From Saccharothrix obliqua (GTDB taxonomy: Bacteria > Actinomycetota > Actinomycetes > Mycobacteriales > Pseudonocardiaceae): a DNA stretch of 64,000 bases. How positions within the stretch are numbered: position 1 is the first letter of the stretch; each line of letters begins with the position of its first letter. Shown piece after piece: positions 34,893 through 42,714 of this stretch. The position numbers and the translations under genes are program-made. Below the pieces are notes generated by a model. The model was not told the DNA's origin and did not search any database. It saw nothing but the letters and a program-made list of their open reading frames with translations. The stretch is from positions 372,001-436,000 of the forward strand of contig NZ_JAHXGQ010000002.1 of NCBI RefSeq assembly GCF_019375475.1, given 5' to 3'.

Positions 34893-35081
34893 ATTCGGGC
34901 CTCCATTCGGGAACGTTCGGCGCGCCCACCCGCTGTTAACCGACGGTGATCAACCGGCACCACCCGCGAGCTGCGGAGTTAACAAACCGTTGCGAGAAGT
35001 TTCATCACCGACCACCAACCCGGTACGCCGTTCAGGGGAATCACGCAACCACCGGACGGCGTCCCACCCATTGGTCGCCGT

Positions 35082-35110
35082 TTGACACCCCGCAGGGCCG
35101 GCGCGACTAT
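35082..35110 (+). promoter_or_regulatory. Sigma-70-type promoter of the SBP56-like gene
   Basis: TTGACA (35082-35087), a 17-base spacer, then GACTAT (35105-35110). The mRNA would start near 35117, giving a leader of about 50 bases before the ATG. Confidence 0.6.
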
Positions 35111-35165
35111 TCCGGCCATTCGCCGCGCCCATTTCCCGACTCATTTCGGCAACCGAGGGGTGTGC

Positions 35166-36992
35166 ATGTTGTCCAACTCGCCGCCAAGGCGAAAAATCCT
35201 GATCAGCGCCGTCGCGGTCGTGCTGGCCGCCGGTGCGGTGACCTACCCCGGCGGCACGCCGAGCGCGTACGCCGACGTGCGGACCACGACCGACACGAAG
35301 ACCGCCTCCGACGGCAAGCAATACTGGGTGAAGAACCACCTGGTGGGCGGTTCGGCGGCGCCCGGTCAGCAGCGGAAGAAGTGGTTGCTGGTGTGGGCCG
35401 GTGACGAGAACGTCGCCGACACCCTGGTGAAGGACGTCAAGAACCTGCCGGGCTCGCTGGGCGGCGGCCTCGGGAAGGTCGTGAACGCCTTGCCGGGCCC
35501 CGATTTCCTGGCCGTCATCGACGCCACCGAGGGCTCGCCGTCGTACGGCAAGGTGGTCAACACCGCCACCGTCGGCCCGCTGGTCGAAAACGAGCCGCAC
35601 CACATGCAGTACGTGTGGCACAAGGGGGACACCGTCTACGCGGGCGCGTTGTTCGCCGCCGCGACGTACGCGTTCGACGTGTCGGCGCTCCCCGAGTTGC
35701 GGCTCAAGGGGATCAGCCTCCCGACGAACACGTTGGGCGGCTCGGTCCCGGACGCGTACTGGACGTTGAAGGACGGCACGGCGTACGGCACGTACATGGG
35801 CGGCCCGGTGGTGCCCGGACCGCACGTGTACGCGAACGGGCAATCCGTGGTGGGCAACGGTTTCGCGGGCAGTCCGGGCGCGCTGGTGCGGTTCGACCGG
35901 ACCGGCCGGGTGCTGTCCCAGACCTCGGCGGCCACGCCGCAGGGCGACAACGCGGAGCTGTGCGCGAACCTGCCCCGGCTGTCCGCGCCGACATGCGCCA
36001 ACCCGCACGGCATCCAGGCCCGCGAGGACCTGAACACGTTGGTCACCAGCGACTACGCCGAGCCGCGCAACATCATCCTGGACCCGGTGAAGCAGCCGTC
36101 GCCGTACCTGCGCCGCCCGACCGTGCGGACGTGGGACATCACCGACCGGGACAACCCGAAGCTGCGCGCGGTGTCGTACCTCCAGGACGGGCCGCGGGCG
36201 GATCCGGCGGACCCGCTGCACGCGGAGTCGCGTGCGGTCATGGAGACCACGGTGACGAACCTGCCGCACCACAAGGGCGCGTTCGCGCAGACCATGCAGG
36301 GCGGTGCGGTGCACTACACGCCGGACATCACGGCCGCCGAACCGCACTGGTACGAGGTGTTCGACGACGGCGCCGCGAACAAGGCGATCCACGCGGGCAA
36401 CGACAGCAACGGCGGCGGCTCGAACGGCGGCTGGATCCAGACCAGCCCGGATGACAAGTACCTGTACCGCGCGATCTCCGGACGGGCGAAGGGCGCGCTG
36501 GGTCCGAACGACCCGGGCACGACGGGCGGCGTGTACGTGCTGGACATCCAGCGGTTGCTGGCCGCCGGTCCGGACTTCCGGTGCCGCGTCGACACCTTGG
36601 CCGAGGCGCGCAACGGTGGTGCGGAGGCGGACTGCCCGACGTTGGCGGGCGCGGCCCCGATCAACCCGGGGCAGCCGGCCGCGGGACCGCACTGGGGCGC
36701 GTACGACAACTTCGAGCTGGACTCGGACGGCCTCTACCGGGAGACGTCGTCGCCGCGGCGGATCGCCGTGTCGAACTACTTCGTCGCGCGGTCCGGTTTG
36801 GACGGTGACCACCGGGTGAACGTGCTGTCGGTGGACCCGGACGGGAAACTGGCCCTGGACAACGACTTCAGGGACGAGTTCAGCGGCCAGGTAGGCGTGA
36901 ACTTCAACCGGCGGGACTGGCCGCACGGCCCGTTCGGCAACGCCAAGCCGCACTCCGAGCTGTTCGTCGTCGCCGACGCCGACGTGAAGTGA
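35166..36992 (+). CDS. Exported SBP56/methanethiol-oxidase-like beta-propeller protein
   Basis: 608 residues. The N-terminus is a long signal with twin arginines (PPRRKILISAVAVVLAAGAV, cleavage near SAYA), so Tat or Sec export is likely. The mature protein resembles SBP56/SELENBP1: FLAVIDATEGSPSYGKVV, then NEPHHMQYVWHKGD near residue 144 (family: DELHHSGWN), NPHGIQARED with LVTSDYAEPRN (family: PRHNVMVSSEW), and C-terminal HSELFVV. Family members oxidise methanethiol to H2S, formaldehyde and H2O2 with copper bound by histidines; this one is about 150 residues longer and divergent, so the substrate is unproven. GAGGGG precedes the ATG. First of a five-gene plus-strand series ending in a sulfur transporter. 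Confidence 0.75.
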   Translation: MLSNSPPRRKILISAVAVVLAAGAVTYPGGTPSAYADVRTTTDTKTASDGKQYWVKNHLVGGSAAPGQQRKKWLLVWAGDENVADTLVKDVKNLPGSLGGGLGKVVNALPGPDFLAVIDATEGSPSYGKVVNTATVGPLVENEPHHMQYVWHKGDTVYAGALFAAATYAFDVSALPELRLKGISLPTNTLGGSVPDAYWTLKDGTAYGTYMGGPVVPGPHVYANGQSVVGNGFAGSPGALVRFDRTGRVLSQTSAATPQGDNAELCANLPRLSAPTCANPHGIQAREDLNTLVTSDYAEPRNIILDPVKQPSPYLRRPTVRTWDITDRDNPKLRAVSYLQDGPRADPADPLHAESRAVMETTVTNLPHHKGAFAQTMQGGAVHYTPDITAAEPHWYEVFDDGAANKAIHAGNDSNGGGSNGGWIQTSPDDKYLYRAISGRAKGALGPNDPGTTGGVYVLDIQRLLAAGPDFRCRVDTLAEARNGGAEADCPTLAGAAPINPGQPAAGPHWGAYDNFELDSDGLYRETSSPRRIAVSNYFVARSGLDGDHRVNVLSVDPDGKLALDNDFRDEFSGQVGVNFNRRDWPHGPFGNAKPHSELFVVADADVK

Positions 36993-38827
36993 TGGAGCAC
37001 CCCCACGGCGGTCTCGACGTGGTCGGGACCTCTTCCTGGACGCTGGCGCTGCGCCTGGTCCTGTTGCTGGCGACGGCTTTCGTGGCGGGTGCCGGTCTGG
37101 TCACGCGAGTGCCGGTGCCGGGCGGGGCCACGACGCGGAACACGGCGCGGGAAAAGCGGAACACGGCGCGGGAAACGACCGAGACGCGCGAAACGTCCGA
37201 GGCGCGGCAAAGCACGGTGCCGGACACCATCGGTGCCGCGCAACCGCCCATGGCGCGAAGCAACACGGCCAACGCGGCGCGATCGACTGTGCTGCAACGG
37301 AACGCGGTGCGCGTCACGGTGGGCGCGGCGGCGGTTGCGGTCGTGTTGGCGGTGGTGTCGGTGGCGGTGCTGGGTGTGCACGTCGCGGGTGCGGCGGTGC
37401 ATGTCGGGCTGGTGGTGGCGGTGCCCGCGTTGTCGCGGTGGCCCGGGTTGGCGCGCGGAGCCGCGGTGCTGCTGGTGTTGCTGCTGGTGGTCGAGACCGC
37501 CGCCGGGGGTTCGGGTGTCGAGTTCGTGGTGGACACCGCGTACGTGGCGGCGGCAGCCGCGTGGTTCGGGGTGGCGCTGTCCGGTTCGGGCACCCGGCCG
37601 CTCGTGCTCACCCTCGGGGTGGCGCTGGTGGCGGCGGGCGTGACGCGGTTGGTCACGTCCGGCGTGGCGGTGGACCGGCGGCTCGTGACGACGCCGCTGG
37701 GCCTGGTGCTGCTGGCGGCGGTGGTGTCGCCGGTGGTGGCGGTCGCCCTGCGGGGACGTCGGGTCGCGGTGGTCGGCGTGGTGCTCGGGTTCGTGGCGTG
37801 GAGCGCGTTGGCCGCGGTGCCCCGGCCCGCGGAGCTGCCGACGCCGGGTGTGCCCGTGCTGGCGGAGGTCACCCTGGCCGGGCAACGGGTACCGGTCCTG
37901 GTGACGCCGCACCGGCCGGGCCGCAACCTGGTGCACCTGCCGGCGAGCGCGGTCGACGGCGTCCGGGTCGCGGCGGGTGGTCCACCTTCGCCCGCGCTGC
38001 CCCGGGTGGGCGCGGAGGGCACGTGGGCGGAGGTGGACCTGCCGGCGGGACGCGGTGACGTCGTGCTGTCGGTGGGCGACGACTCCGCCTCGGTCGACGT
38101 CGACACCGGTGACGGCCCGGCGGTCGTGGTCGACCCGGAGTGCGCGAGCGCCGCGTTGGGCGGCCTGATCGCCGGGCGGCGGGAACCGCTCACCACGTGC
38201 CCGGCCGACCGACTGCCCACCGAGGACGAGGAGTCGCTGCGGCGGCTGGTGGACTTCCTCCGGGACCGCGGCGCGCCCGGCGTCACGCTCGCCGCGGACA
38301 CCACCACGCGTGGCACGCGTGCCGCCGCCGCGGTGCGTGCCGCGGCGGCCGAAGCCGGTATCCGGGTCGACGCGGAACCGAAGGAGGACAACGCTTTGCT
38401 GGTCGTGTCGGGGTGGGAGGCGGCCCACGCGGCACTCGACACCGCCACCGCCCAGCAGGCGGAACGGCCCGTCTACGCGCACGGCCTGTACGTCGCGCCG
38501 TGGCTGCTGACCACACCGCTGGTCAGCGCGGTGACGACGGTGTCCGTACCACTGCGGTTCGACCCCCGGGAGCCGCTTCCGGTGGGGTACGCGGTGGCGC
38601 TGGGCAACGGGTTCGGCGGCGCGAACCCCACCCCGGCGGGGTTCACCGCGTGGCAGGGCGGACGACCGGCGGCCGGTGGTGTGCGGGTGTTCGCCGCCGC
38701 GCAGGTCACCGTGATGCCGATGGGTCCGGGTGAGCCGCACGCGCCCGGGATGCCGATGTCCGAGGAACTGGCCGGCCAGTGGGTGCCGAAGGCGACCGTG
38801 GTGCCGGTCAGCGAACTGCTCACCTGA
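36992..38827 (+). CDS. Large membrane protein with C-terminal extracytoplasmic domain
   Basis: 611 residues, family not recognised. After one helix (LALRLVLLLATAFVAGAGLV) comes a low-complexity Arg/Thr/Glu linker with two exact seven-residue repeats (RNTAREK/RNTARET). About eight helices follow (residues 110-275), then a soluble domain of about 330 residues ending MPMSEELAGQWVPKATVVPVSELLT. The Cys pair in DPECASAALGG and EPLTTCPADR and the Met/His-rich MPMGPGEPHAPGMPM could bind copper. Its ATG overlaps the preceding stop by one base, so it is cotranslated with the SBP56-like protein. Confidence 0.75.
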   Translation: MEHPHGGLDVVGTSSWTLALRLVLLLATAFVAGAGLVTRVPVPGGATTRNTAREKRNTARETTETRETSEARQSTVPDTIGAAQPPMARSNTANAARSTVLQRNAVRVTVGAAAVAVVLAVVSVAVLGVHVAGAAVHVGLVVAVPALSRWPGLARGAAVLLVLLLVVETAAGGSGVEFVVDTAYVAAAAAWFGVALSGSGTRPLVLTLGVALVAAGVTRLVTSGVAVDRRLVTTPLGLVLLAAVVSPVVAVALRGRRVAVVGVVLGFVAWSALAAVPRPAELPTPGVPVLAEVTLAGQRVPVLVTPHRPGRNLVHLPASAVDGVRVAAGGPPSPALPRVGAEGTWAEVDLPAGRGDVVLSVGDDSASVDVDTGDGPAVVVDPECASAALGGLIAGRREPLTTCPADRLPTEDEESLRRLVDFLRDRGAPGVTLAADTTTRGTRAAAAVRAAAAEAGIRVDAEPKEDNALLVVSGWEAAHAALDTATAQQAERPVYAHGLYVAPWLLTTPLVSAVTTVSVPLRFDPREPLPVGYAVALGNGFGGANPTPAGFTAWQGGRPAAGGVRVFAAAQVTVMPMGPGEPHAPGMPMSEELAGQWVPKATVVPVSELLT

Positions 38828-38840
38828 GGAGGGAAACGAC

Positions 38841-39029
38841 GTGAAACGCGTGACGGCAGTGGGTTTCGCGGTGCTGGCGCTGTGCCTCGCCGCGTCGGGT
38901 GTCGCGAGCGCCGACACCCCGGTCTGGGTGCTGCCCGGGGTGGACCTGGGCGGTGTGCTGGGCCCGACGACCGGTGTGCCCGGCGGGCTCGCCCCCGTGT
39001 TCGACCTGGTGAAGCTGATCGGCGGCTAG
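38841..39029 (+). CDS. Small secreted peptide A
   Basis: 62 residues. A clear signal peptide (VKRVTAVGFAVLALCLAASGVASA) leaves a mature peptide of about 38 residues beginning DTPVWVLPGVDLGG and ending FDLVKLIGG. It is rich in Gly, Pro, Leu and Val, has no cysteine, and is mildly amphipathic. The GTG has GAGGAGG ten bases upstream. It lies 13 bases after the membrane protein gene and 28 before a second peptide gene, so all are likely on one mRNA. Role unknown: a subunit, chaperone or signal are all possible. Confidence 0.7.
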   Translation: MKRVTAVGFAVLALCLAASGVASADTPVWVLPGVDLGGVLGPTTGVPGGLAPVFDLVKLIGG

Positions 39030-39057
39030 GAACCGCCACCGAGGGAGGAGAACCATC

Positions 39058-39264
39058 GTGAGGAAAGCCGCACTCGCCGCCGCACTCGCCGGGCTGCTGC
39101 TGACCGGGGCCGCGGCCCCGGCGTGGGCCGACCCGGCGGTCGTCGACGAACCGGACACCAGCGACCTGCACAACGTCTGGACGTTCACCCCGGTACTGGG
39201 CGTGCCCCTGCTCGGGCTCGTGCAGTCGGTGGTGAAGGCGCCCAACGGGATCATCCCCAACTGA
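39058..39264 (+). CDS. Small secreted peptide B
   Basis: 68 residues with a signal peptide (MRKAALAAALAGLLLTGAAAPAWA) and a mature part of about 44 residues: an acidic start (DPAVVDEPDTSDLHNVW) and a hydrophobic end (TPVLGVPLLGLVQSVVK, then PNGIIPN). No cysteine. It resembles peptide A in size and in a Leu/Val/Gly/Pro-rich core but is not a clear duplicate. GAGGGAGGAG precedes the GTG. It may assemble on the cell surface with the SBP56-like enzyme; this is inference from position only. Confidence 0.7.
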   Translation: MRKAALAAALAGLLLTGAAAPAWADPAVVDEPDTSDLHNVWTFTPVLGVPLLGLVQSVVKAPNGIIPN

Positions 39265-39273
39265 TGGCAGACC

Positions 39274-39300
39274 GGCCCGGTCGCCCCGCGCGGCCGGGCC
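39274..39300 (+). terminator. Weak hairpin between peptide B and the transporter gene
   Basis: GGCCCGG (39274-39280) pairs with CCGGGCC (39294-39300) around a 13-base loop. No T-tract follows, so partial termination or mRNA processing is as likely as a real terminator. Confidence 0.3.
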
Positions 39301-39319
39301 TCTCCCCAAGGAGCAAACC

Positions 39320-40570
39320 GTGGCGACGGTCAACAGGTTCCTCTCCTCACCCACGTCGTGCGCCGCACCCGTGCCGAAGCCGGAAGAACCGGTGCGCGTC
39401 GTGCCGCTCGCCGTCTCGGGCGTGCTCGCGGTCGGCCTCACCTGGTACGTGTGGGCCGCGCACGGCGGCCGGTACGGCGTGCTGCTGGCGCTCGGGCTGG
39501 GCCTGGGTTTCGCGTTGTTCCACTCCCGCTTCGGCTTCACCTCCGCGTGGCGGCAGCTCGTGGCGGTCGGCAACGGGCAGGGCGTGCGGGCGCACAGCCT
39601 CCTGCTGGGCACCGCGGCGACGTTGGTCGCGCTCGTCGTGTCCACGGGTTCGGGCTTGTTCGGCGCGACGCCGAAGGCCACCGCGGGACCGCTCGGGCTG
39701 GCGTTGCTGGTGGGCGCGGTGTTGTTCGCGGTGGGCATGCAGCTGGGCGGCGCGTGCGCGTCCGGCACGCTGTTCGCGGTCGGGGCCGGTCAGTCGGCGA
39801 TCGTGTTGACCCTGGGCGGGTTCGTGGCCGGTTCGGTGTTCTACACGTGGGCGTTCCCGGTGTTCGACGGGTGGCCCGCGATACCGGGCGTGCTGCTGGC
39901 GGACCACGTCGGCTGGTTCGGCTCGTGGGTGGTGACGGTCGTCGCGCTGCTCGGGATCGTCGCCGTGACGCGGGTCGTGCAGGCCCGCCGCAACCCGCCG
40001 CCGACGGACGTCGTGCCGACCGCGAGCGGTCTGGCGCGGGTGGTGCGCGGCTCGTGGCCGCTGCTGGTCGGCGCGGTCGTGCTGGGTGTGCTGGCGGGCG
40101 CGGTGTTCCTGGTGTCCGGCGGCACGTGGGGTGTCACGTTCGCGTTCGCCCTGTGGGGCGCGAAGCTGCTGCAACTCGTCGGGCTGCACCCGGAGACGTG
40201 GGAGTTCTGGCAGGCGCAGGCGAACGCGCGGTCGCTGGCCGCGCCGATCTGGACCGACCGCACCAGCCTCACCGACATCGGCATCATGGTCGGCGCGGCG
40301 GTGGCGGCGTCGGCGGCGGGCACGTGGCGGGCGCACCGCGACATCCCGTGGCGGACGGCGCTCGCGGCTGTGCTCGGCGGTGTGCTGATGGGCGTGGGCG
40401 CGCGGCTCGCGGGCGGCTGCAACATCGGCGCGTACCTGGGCGGGATCTCGGTGGGCAGCCTGCACGGCTGGTTGTGGGGCGCGTTCGCGCTCGGCGGCAC
40501 GTGGCTCGGGCTGCGGCTGCGCCCGTTGTTCGGGCTCGGCGTGCCGAAGCCCGCCGACAGCGTCTGCTAG
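39320..40570 (+). CDS. YeeE/YedE-family (TsuA-like) sulfur transporter
   Basis: 416-residue inner-membrane protein with about ten helices in two repeats. The family's conserved cysteine motifs are present: MQLGGACASGTLFAVGAG (Cys near residue 142) and GARLAGGCNIGAYLGGISVGS (Cys near 366), which in TsuA pass thiosulfate along the pore. Import of thiosulfate or another reduced sulfur compound is likely. The GTG has AAGGAG six bases upstream. No TusA-like partner follows. It ends convergently with the ATP-grasp gene, both stops lying in the same CTAG. Confidence 0.88.
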   Translation: MATVNRFLSSPTSCAAPVPKPEEPVRVVPLAVSGVLAVGLTWYVWAAHGGRYGVLLALGLGLGFALFHSRFGFTSAWRQLVAVGNGQGVRAHSLLLGTAATLVALVVSTGSGLFGATPKATAGPLGLALLVGAVLFAVGMQLGGACASGTLFAVGAGQSAIVLTLGGFVAGSVFYTWAFPVFDGWPAIPGVLLADHVGWFGSWVVTVVALLGIVAVTRVVQARRNPPPTDVVPTASGLARVVRGSWPLLVGAVVLGVLAGAVFLVSGGTWGVTFAFALWGAKLLQLVGLHPETWEFWQAQANARSLAAPIWTDRTSLTDIGIMVGAAVAASAAGTWRAHRDIPWRTALAAVLGGVLMGVGARLAGGCNIGAYLGGISVGSLHGWLWGAFALGGTWLGLRLRPLFGLGVPKPADSVC

Positions 40571-41358
40571 GCCAGGCAGGCACGGACGGCGGCCCGGTAC
40601 ACCGCCGTCGCGATGTCGTGGTGGCGGTCGCCCGCCTGGCTGAAGTGCTCCAGGGTCACCCCGCTGTTGACCTCCAGCACCGACAGCCCGCCCGCGACCG
40701 CCACCACGTCGACGCTCGCGAAGCGCAGGTCCAGCACGCGCATCGCGTTCCGCGCCACGGTGCTCAGCTCGGCGGTCGTGGCGGGGTCCACGGCGAGGTC
40801 CGGTCGCGCGCCGAACCGCAGGTTGTGCCGCCACTCGCCGGGTGCGATGGCCTTGCGGTACACCAGGAGCACCACGTCGTCGAGCACCACGACGCGGTAC
40901 TCCTCGGCGACGTCGAGGAACGGCGACACCGCGATGGCCCGGTAGCGGACCGACAGGTGGTGCAGGTGCTCACGGGCCTCGACGTCGTCACGGGCGCGCA
41001 GCACGTCCACGCCGCTGCTCTCGCGGTGTGGTTTCAGCACGGCGGGCAGGCCCACGGCGGTGCGGGTGAAGCCGAGCGGGTCGGCCAGGCCCGCGAACCG
41101 CAGCAGCCGGTGCGGCACGGCGCGCACGCCGCCCGCGGTGAGCAGTTCGAACGTCGCCACCTTGTCCGTGGCGATCTGCGCCGCCGCGGCGTTGTTGAGC
41201 GGGAACACCTGGCCGATGAGCAGCACGCGCCGGTCGCCCGCGACCAGTTCGGCCAACCAGTGGTCGGAGTGCCACCGGACCCGCGCCCCGGCCGCCGCGC
41301 CCGCCTGTTCGATCTGGGCCACGAATCGCCGCAGCCCGGTCTGCTGTCCGCCCGCCAC
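40567..41358 (-). CDS. ATP-grasp enzyme (RimK-like)
   Basis: 263 residues. After a short N-terminal domain (VLLIGQVFPLNNAAA, QIATDKVATFELLTAGGV) comes an ATP-grasp fold: LPAVLKPHRESSGVDVLRA (nucleotide-binding Lys and Ser/Gly loop), SPFLDVAEEYRVVVLDD, and the metal site SVDVVAVAGGLSVLEVNSGVTLEHF (Asp, Glu, Asn). It probably ligates an amino acid or carboxylate to an amine or thiol; the substrate is unknown. The GTG start (VAGGQQTGLRRF) lacks a ribosome-binding site, and a TTG four codons earlier is possible. It is read toward the sulfur locus. Confidence 0.78.
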   Translation of the reverse strand: MAGGQQTGLRRFVAQIEQAGAAAGARVRWHSDHWLAELVAGDRRVLLIGQVFPLNNAAAAQIATDKVATFELLTAGGVRAVPHRLLRFAGLADPLGFTRTAVGLPAVLKPHRESSGVDVLRARDDVEAREHLHHLSVRYRAIAVSPFLDVAEEYRVVVLDDVVLLVYRKAIAPGEWRHNLRFGARPDLAVDPATTAELSTVARNAMRVLDLRFASVDVVAVAGGLSVLEVNSGVTLEHFSQAGDRHHDIATAVYRAAVRACLA

Positions 41359-41426
41359 GGGCCAAGCCAAGCACGCGTGTGGTCGCGCGGCGTTTCGGGG
41401 GCGGTGCCGCGTGCCCCGGCCGAGGT

Positions 41427-41489
41427 GGGAGGGCGGTGGTGGGTGGGTGGTCCCCGGAACCGCGACGGGTGGGTGCCGCGGCGGGTGGG
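41427..41489 (+). other. Two G-quadruplex-type motifs in a divergent promoter region
   Basis: On the plus strand, GGGAGGG then GGGTGGG (41427-41447), and GGGTGGG then GGGTGGG (41467-41489), each give four runs of three G with loops of one to nine bases. They lie between the divergent starts of the ATP-grasp and epimerase-like genes. Confidence 0.6.
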
Positions 41490-41511
41490 TGCCACGCGGC
41501 ATGATCGTTTC

Positions 41512-42414
41512 ATGCGGATCGTCGTGGTCGGGGCGAGTGGGCTGGTGGGGCAACACGTGGTGGCCGCGGCGGGGCGCCGCGGGTGGGCGGTCACGGCGGT
41601 CGCCCGGACCAGCCGGGACGGGGTGGACCGGGTGCTGGACGCGACGTCCGCCTCCACCGCCGAGTGGCGGGAGGTGGTCGCCGGGCACGACGGCGTGGTG
41701 TTCGCCGCCGGGGTGGACGACCGGGACGTGCCCCGCCGGCCCGCCTACCCCGTGTTCCACCGGGGCAACGTGCGGCCGGTGGAGCGGCTGTTCGCGGCGG
41801 CGCGGGAGGAGGGGCTGACACGGGGCGTGGTGCTCGGCTCCTACTTCACGCACTTCCACCGCGCGCACCCGCGGTGGCGGCTCGCGGAGCACCACCCCTA
41901 CATCCGCAGCCGGGTGGAGCAGGCGCGGGCCGCGCGCGTGGCCGCCGGGTTCCCGGTCGCCGTGCTGGAGCTGCCCTTCGTGTTCGGCCGGGCGGGCGAC
42001 CGGCTGCCGAACTGGTCCGCTCCGCCGGCCCGGTGGGCGCGGTCGCGTTTCCCGCTGGTGGCGCCGCCCGGTGGGACGGCCGTGACCAGCGCCGGACTGG
42101 TGGCCGACGCGGCGGTCGAGGCGCTGGAGCAGGCGTCGGGCGCGGACGTGCCGGTCGGTGGTGAGGACATCACGTGGCGGGAGATGTTCGCGCGGGTCGC
42201 GGACGCCGTCGGCCGCCCGCGCCGCGTGCGTGGGCTGCACCCGGCGGTGCTGCGGGGCGCGTTGCGGCTCACGGGAGTGGCACACGCGCTGACCGGCCGG
42301 GAGTCCGGGCTGGACCCGCGCGTGCTGGGTGACCTGCTGACTCAGCCGCTGTTCCTCGGCGACGCGCGGCCGGGTGCGGTGGCGGACGCGTTCCGCGAGA
42401 CCTTCCGGGACTGA
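41512..42414 (+). CDS. NAD-dependent epimerase/dehydratase-like protein
   Basis: 300-residue atypical extended SDR: Rossmann motif RIVVVGASGLVGQHVV, strand GVVFAAGVDDRDVP, block RGVVLGSYFTHFHRAHP and substrate-side VLELPFVFGRAGDRLPNW. The catalytic YxxxK is not clear (HHPYIRSRVEQARAA stands in its place with Arg), so reaction and cofactor use are open. The ATG is preceded by a possible -10 box CATGAT six bases away and by two G-quadruplex-type motifs. It may belong with the following regulator and biosynthetic genes, but a 300-base gap separates them. Confidence 0.82.
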   Translation: MRIVVVGASGLVGQHVVAAAGRRGWAVTAVARTSRDGVDRVLDATSASTAEWREVVAGHDGVVFAAGVDDRDVPRRPAYPVFHRGNVRPVERLFAAAREEGLTRGVVLGSYFTHFHRAHPRWRLAEHHPYIRSRVEQARAARVAAGFPVAVLELPFVFGRAGDRLPNWSAPPARWARSRFPLVAPPGGTAVTSAGLVADAAVEALEQASGADVPVGGEDITWREMFARVADAVGRPRRVRGLHPAVLRGALRLTGVAHALTGRESGLDPRVLGDLLTQPLFLGDARPGAVADAFRETFRD

Positions 42415-42714
42415 CGTCCACCGATCGGCCCAATCTGACCGGGCAGGTTGAGTTGATCGCGCCGAACGTGAACCATTGGTTCCACCAGGGGGATTCCGGC
42501 ACGGGGAACTCGGGGGGGAACCATGGTCGGCGAACACGACGTCACCGGGTCGACCGCTATGGGCCGGGCCGCACGACGTCGTTCGCCGGAACACGGGGAG
42601 CTTTCCCGCTGAACGGCATCCGCACATCGAACCTCTCGTGCGCGCGGTCCCGGTGATGCGCCCGGACCTGCCTGAACGGTGTCGCGCGCACCTCGGGCTT
42701 GGGGGGCCGACGCT
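42415..42714. other. Leader region of the LuxR gene
   Basis: 300 bases without an established gene. It contains a 29-codon open frame with a strong ribosome-binding site (annotated below as doubtful) and an inverted repeat formed by GGCGAAC...GACGTC (42529-42543, two-base bulge) and GACGTCGTTCGCC (42575-42587), which could fold in the mRNA or bind a regulator. Confidence 0.5.
42523..42612 (+). CDS. Possible 29-residue leader peptide
   Basis: The frame begins MVGEHDVTGSTAMGRA and ends EHGELSR. It is preceded by GGGGGGGAACC, an unusually strong ribosome-binding site, and its coding part contains the inverted repeat described for this region. It stops about 100 bases before the LuxR gene. There is no homology I can recall; it could be a regulatory upstream frame or chance. 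Confidence 0.22.
   Translation: MVGEHDVTGSTAMGRAARRRSPEHGELSR

Larger units (their letters stand above)
34835..35165. other. Divergent promoter region
   Basis: No gene. It contains the inverted repeat over the XRE gene's ribosome-binding site, two GTTAAC motifs (around 34934 and 34978) and the promoter of the SBP56-like gene, each annotated separately where clear. Confidence 0.6.

Noticed and set aside
39358-41511. A long plus-strand frame leading into the epimerase-like gene
   Set aside because: It lies out of frame through the transporter gene and antisense to the ATP-grasp gene. The family match begins only at the ATG at 41512.
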